DNA from: CAYUET01 sp964443875
GTDB taxonomy: Bacteria; Auribacterota; JAFGBW01
Length of the DNA stretch: 64,000 nucleotides
Direction of reading: 5' to 3'
Assembly (NCBI GenBank): GCA_964443875.1
Contig: CAYUET010000003.1
Span: 62,001-126,000, forward strand
The notes under the pieces are model-generated. The model made no database searches. It was not told the origin of the DNA and was given only the letters and a program-made list of their open reading frames with translations. Position 1 is the stretch's first letter, and each line of letters begins with the position of its first letter. Of the stretch, positions 15,001-21,000 are shown one piece after another. The translations under genes and the position numbers were made by a program.

Positions 15001-18000
15001 GCCTTCCGTTCTGATCCAGAAGCACGGTTTCATATTTCCCGGTGGAGGGATTCAAACGCAGATCATAATTCCGGTTCACGGTATAGGAGGACCAGATCTG
15101 AAACATGTTGGATAAGACCTGATTCTGACGTTCAAGAATCGAGCGGTATTCAATTTCCTCTCGGGGGGTGAGCTTTGTCTGAAGCTGATGCGAAGGCCTC
15201 AACCCGGAACGTACGAGGATATCACGCCCCATGTCCGTAAGCTTGATATCCCGTTCATCCTTGAAAAAATAGGTAAGCCCCTGAATCAGGGACTGACGGT
15301 AGACATACGCTTTTGAGCCCTCTTTCTCCTTGTCCGCTTTTTCATTTAATACGGCCAGTTCCTCATAACACTGTCCTCTGAAATTCTTTTTCACCTGGTC
15401 AATGGAAGTTAAAAGCAGCTGCAGAATTTCATTATCCGGATCCGCCATGATGGAGGTTAAAATAACATCCTTGAAATCATCGGTAACTCTTGCCGGAACA
15501 GTAAATATTTTTTCAAGTTCGTCCATCTGCTCCTGAATTTTACTGTATTCCGGGGAATTGGAAGCATAACGATTCTTTTCCCTGTTCAACTCGTTTATTC
15601 GGGAAACAATTTCAGACATCTTGTCGGAATAGGCTTTCCAGGGGCCGGTTTCGAAGGTGCCGGGGGAAAATTCCTTTTTAAAATTCTTTAATATGTCCCG
15701 GATTTCCCCGGCGGATTTTCCCTGGCTTGTTTCCTGAAGAAGAATGGACAGCATGGCTGAAGTATAATTTCTCTGCCCCTTGAATAAAAAATCAACACTT
15801 TCACTGAGATTATGAAAAGTACTGATCTTTTTGTTGGGATTGGGATTGCTCATCACATAGCCGCTTTTCATCTGATCAACAGCCGCCACGTCGATTTCAT
15901 CAAGGATATTCTGCCCGGGGACCTCATAAACTCTGAAGGAATTCCTCACATTTTTATCCATCACATTGGAGGGATCCCCCATCCAGGTGAAAGGCCCCAC
16001 TTCATTGGAAAGATAGGTCAGTCCGCTGGAATTGTATTTGGAAAGAAGGGTTCCGTCCGGATCGGTCCAGGGATCAAATATTTTCATTTCTTTTCCGTCT
16101 TGATCATAAGCGATATCACAACGATCCTCCCTGCCGTAAACACCAAAGGCAAGCTGATTGGAACGGACATCCGTCCATTTCCAGAGTTCAAAAAGCTTCT
16201 GTTTAAGATCTTCCATTTTTTGTGAAGACGCCTGATAGGAATTACGGATTTCGATATCTTTTTGATCTTCATCATAATCCGGATTTTCTTTCCGTTTCTG
16301 AAGCTGCATATATTGAGCAAGCAGATCAAGGTCCCCTGACAGGGTGTCTCCCCAGTCCTTGAATAAGGAACCCCAGCGTTTTTTAATGACATTGGATATA
16401 TCCGAAACAAAACTCCCTTTAAGAGAGGAGGGAAGATAGACCGATTTTTCAAACATATCTTTAAGGGCATCCGCAATAACCGATTCCATTTCACCTTTTT
16501 GAAAAGCGCTCATCATCATGTTTACGGCATTTCCGGAATTTCGATATTGGGCAACCCCCACGGTTTTACCAAAACTGTTAAAAACGGGACTCACTTCAAA
16601 GGCACCCGCATCGGCAAGGGCACTGCTGGAAGAATATACATGAAGCGAGCGTCCGGCCAGCATTTCAAAAAAAGCAGGAACAGGAATATTCAGGGTTTTT
16701 CCTCCTCCGGCGCCTAACTGAATGACCTTTCCGTCCACAAGCCCGAGGCTCGCGGCATGCTGATGTTCGCCGAGCCATTTTCTCAGGGTATACCCGATGA
16801 AAGACTCGAGAATTGCGGCAATCTGCTTTTCATTCTTCTTCAAAAATTTATCAATCTGAAACTCTTTTTCCTCTTCAGAGAGATTCAGTCTTCTGATTGC
16901 ATCAATATTTTTAAGGAGACTGCGGATGAATTCAAAAGAATGAACCGCCTCTTTCAAGGCCTCTGTTTTTCTTATAATCTGCACACGGATCAGATCTTTT
17001 TCCTGGGGAAGTTCGTTTGCTGAGGTGATCCAGCTTTCCAGACGGCTCAGTTCAGCCGATTTATTACGAGCAAATTGTTCATCAGAAATATCACCATTGA
17101 GGAGCCGGTCGGCTAAATAAGTTCTAAACTGAATTCCATCGATTGATAAAAGATCCTGGGGGCTTTTTAAGGATTTTTTCTGAATTTGATCAAGCATTTC
17201 CGGAGTCAGTATCGGGGTGCTTTTCTCTGCTTGTTTACGGGCCGGAAGAGTTTCCAGAGACAATTCTTCATCCATTCTGCTTTGAGAAACTGCAGGAGGC
17301 CCTGTTGTTACAGGGAATTCAGTTTGAGTTGCAGGAATGTCGTTCATCAAAACCACAGGCTTCATTTCCGGAACAGTCATACCTTTGACGTTTTGAATTT
17401 CCGCACTGATCCCTTTCCCTGTATTGGCGATAACCTGGGGAGTCTTAAGATCCGGCGTAACCATTTGGGGTATGGAAAAAGGTTTCATGCTGTTCAGAGT
17501 CGCTTTCAATGAAGATTCCGTCATTTGAAAGGTCAATCCATTTTTGCCGTAGGGATTAGTCCCTCTCTCATAGGTAAAATATCCGTTATTTCTGACGCTT
17601 TTATTCAGAGATTCATACAGATTTGTGATAAGGACATTCATCTGCGCTTCGGTCGAAGGAACCCCTTTTGCCTTCTGAAAGGCCGCCGGTAATAAATAAG
17701 ACAGAATTTTCTGAGAGGATCCTGACTTAAGAGCTGAAACCGTATCGGTCTCTTTTAGACCCTGTAAATAGGAAACAGAAAGCACAGCCAGAAGGTTAAG
17801 CTGATTCATGGTCTGATTGAAATCATCGGTTATTCTTTTCTTGTAACTTGCGTCTTTCCTGGCGTAGCGGGCATCCTCTTCAGCAAAGCTCTTAAAACCC
17901 TGCTCCAGTTTATGAATCATGGAAATCAATTCCAGAAGCTGGGACTGATTTTCCGTTTTCCAGAAAACCGGATTCCCCAATAAATCCTTAAGCACCTGCA

Positions 18001-21000
18001 AAGAATCCATTTTCACAGATTCATTTCCTGAAACAAATTCAAGATGCTGACGGATCAGCGTTTTTCTTGCAATCCACAATAACGTATTGATGTCCTGGGA
18101 TTTGGACGCTATTGCCGCTTCTTCCTCAGCGCTGAGTAAAGTCTTAGAATATTGAAACTGATTCAGGACTTCAAAAGCTAAAACCCTGTCCACATTCAGA
18201 CGGCTCAAGCCGGTAGCTTCCTTCACTGCCGTATTTAAAGGGAAGCGGAAATGATCCACTTTCTGTATTTCAAAGCTGGAATTAAACCGGGCATTCCCAT
18301 ATCCCCAGATGCTGTCCAGAGTTCTGATGGATTCCGTGAAAAGTGTCTCCATGTTTTCCAGGTCTGATTTCTCAGGATTAAAGAAAATGGATTTAAACCA
18401 TTCCCGTTTAACCTCCTCCGGATTGCGGTTTTCATTAAGCAGCAAAGTGTCAACTGTTTCATGAAGATTTTCAGGGTTACGGCGGTCATTCGCCCATTGC
18501 AGAGCTTCAGACATATCTGAGGAAAGATTCTGAATATCAAATTCCTTGATTCCTTCGCGGCCTATGATATCTTCAGTTGTGTCAAGAGTCATTCCGCTGA
18601 GTTTGGGCAATGTTTTATCCGGGTATAAGAATTCTTCCTGAAGCTTCACGCTTTCCTCAAATCCCTTTTTATGGCTTATAAGCTGAATCAGTTCTTTCAT
18701 CTGCGCATATTTCATTTTATCCGCATCTTTTAAAAGCAGGGCGGGCAAATAGGCCTTATAGGACTTTATTTTTCCTGATGAAACCCGGATTCCACCGTTC
18801 TTTTGAATCACCCCCGAATGAATCAGAATCTGTATCCGTTTAAAAAGCCGGTAAAAATCCTCAGGATTATTTCCCAGTTTTTTATAAAACCTCCAGGCAT
18901 ACAGCAAAGCACGATGGGTATCCCGGGATAAGGAAATATCTTCCACTGCGTCGAAATAAATTCTGGCTAAAGGGTTCCCGCCTTTCCAGGAATGATTAAG
19001 CGCCTGTGAAATTTCCTCCAGTTCACTTAAATCAAAATATTTAGAATCAAAAGCCTTGATGAAATTTCTCTGGATTTTCTTCGTCACATTTTCTTTTTCA
19101 AAAGTCTGCCCCATCTTTTCCATGGCATCCACAATCTGTCCGGCAACATTCAGAATTAAATAATTTTCCGGAGACTGGGCAAAAATTCTGACCCCTTTTT
19201 TCTTGCGGATATCCAGCATTTCCAGGGGAACGTTTATTTTTGAAGTTTCAGGAGCAATATTTATAATTACATCATAATGCCCCTTTTCCTTATTCTCCGA
19301 TAAATTCAGTTTCAGAACAGCCTGTATGTCGGCATTTCCCTTCCATTGCAGCTCCATAGGGAAGGCCAGCTGGGCATCTGAAATCTGTTTCAGAGTCAGA
19401 GCTTTGTTCTTGGATTTTATCCGGTAGACTCTATTCCAGTTTTCCCGGTTGTTTTCAATAATCTCCCTGGATTCATGGATGAGAATATCCCGCTGAGAAT
19501 TCAAAAAGGAGGTGATATCGTTTTTTGATGCGGATTTTTTGGATAATTCTCTTATACCTGACATGATTCTCGGCAATCGTTCAGAAAACTGATCCTGAAA
19601 AATATTTAAAAAGACCTCAAAAGGAACACCGTTTTTCAAGATATTCACCATGGCGTCACCGCCTTCAAAGGGCATTGCATCCGCACAGGCCAGCGGCGGC
19701 ATGAGTCTTTTTCCAATTTTACTCAGAAGCTGATCCAGCTGGGAATATTCCTGCATCATCACAGAGAGGTAAGGAGTTTCGGTTTGAACATATTTTATTT
19801 TAGGAGCTAAAATAATATAGGAAATATTTTTTTCCCGGCAAAGTTTTGCAATACCTTCCGTATGAAAACCTCCGGTGATTAAAACAGAACAATCCAGATT
19901 CCTCTGCTCCATTTCAGAAAGCGTATTCTCAACAATCACCTCATCACGATTAAAAGCCTTCTGATAAAAGCCTTCCACGATCTTCATTTCATCATCAATT
20001 TCACTGATTTTAGGATCAATCCGGTATTGCAGGCTGTACTTTCGGATCATTCTGTCAAAAAATCTGATAAAATTACCAACCTCAAATCCCTGTTTATTGT
20101 TTGTGTAGTACGCCAATTCATAACGCGTTACTTCCAGAGAGGTTAATTTATCCAGAATCCGTATCTTACGCATGATGGAATCGGCCTCAATCTGATCCGG
20201 GGTTACAAATGTTTTGTTTTTTATAGCAATAAGAAGTTCTTCCAGCTGCTCTATAAAATAATTTTTGTCAGCCCCTCCCCAGAGCATTACAACCTTCATG
20301 TATTTGGAAAGATTTGGATAGGCCTCCATATTTAAAACCGGATTTTCACAGAAATCTTTTAATGATTTATAAAAAAGATAGGTATCTATGACACCAAGCT
20401 TATAATCCAGATTCAATTTCAAAAACTCTTTTTTATCTTCCGCAACCAGAGAATCAGATAAAAGACCAAACACGGTTTCACGTTCAAAATTAATCTTTTT
20501 AAAATCAATTTCCTCTTCAAGTTTAGAGGCATCTATCAGATCGACAACAGATTTGAATTTTTCAAGAGATATATCCTCTTCCTTGGCCTGGCCGATCAAT
20601 TTTTCAGAATATTCCTTTATTTCAATTTCCGATTTCCGATAGGAATCCTCCAAAGCCATAAGTTTTTTCTGTGCAGGAGTATATATCTGAAGACTAAGAT
20701 CAAAAATAATCGCTTTCACCTTATCAATGTATTTTTGAATATGACGCTTGATTCTGTGGGCTTTTTGAAAATAATTCATATTCTGTTTATAGAGTTCCTT
20801 ATCATCCACTCCATACAATACCGCATCAGGATTCTCGGTAATGGCGTAGTACTCTGCACCGGTAAGGATCCCTTTCTCAAGGTAATAAGAAAAAACGTCT
20901 TCTTTAATCTGCTTATCCGGATAAGAGGCATATTCCAGAGTATTAACAAGCCCTTTAGCCCCTTCCATTGCAATCATTTCAACAGAATTCCTCCCCTTAC

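Noticed and set aside
928..20973. Dozens of 60-140-codon frames on both strands across the giant gene
   Set aside because: All overlap the single long frame, which alone has protein-like composition and recognisable domains; the others are shadows.
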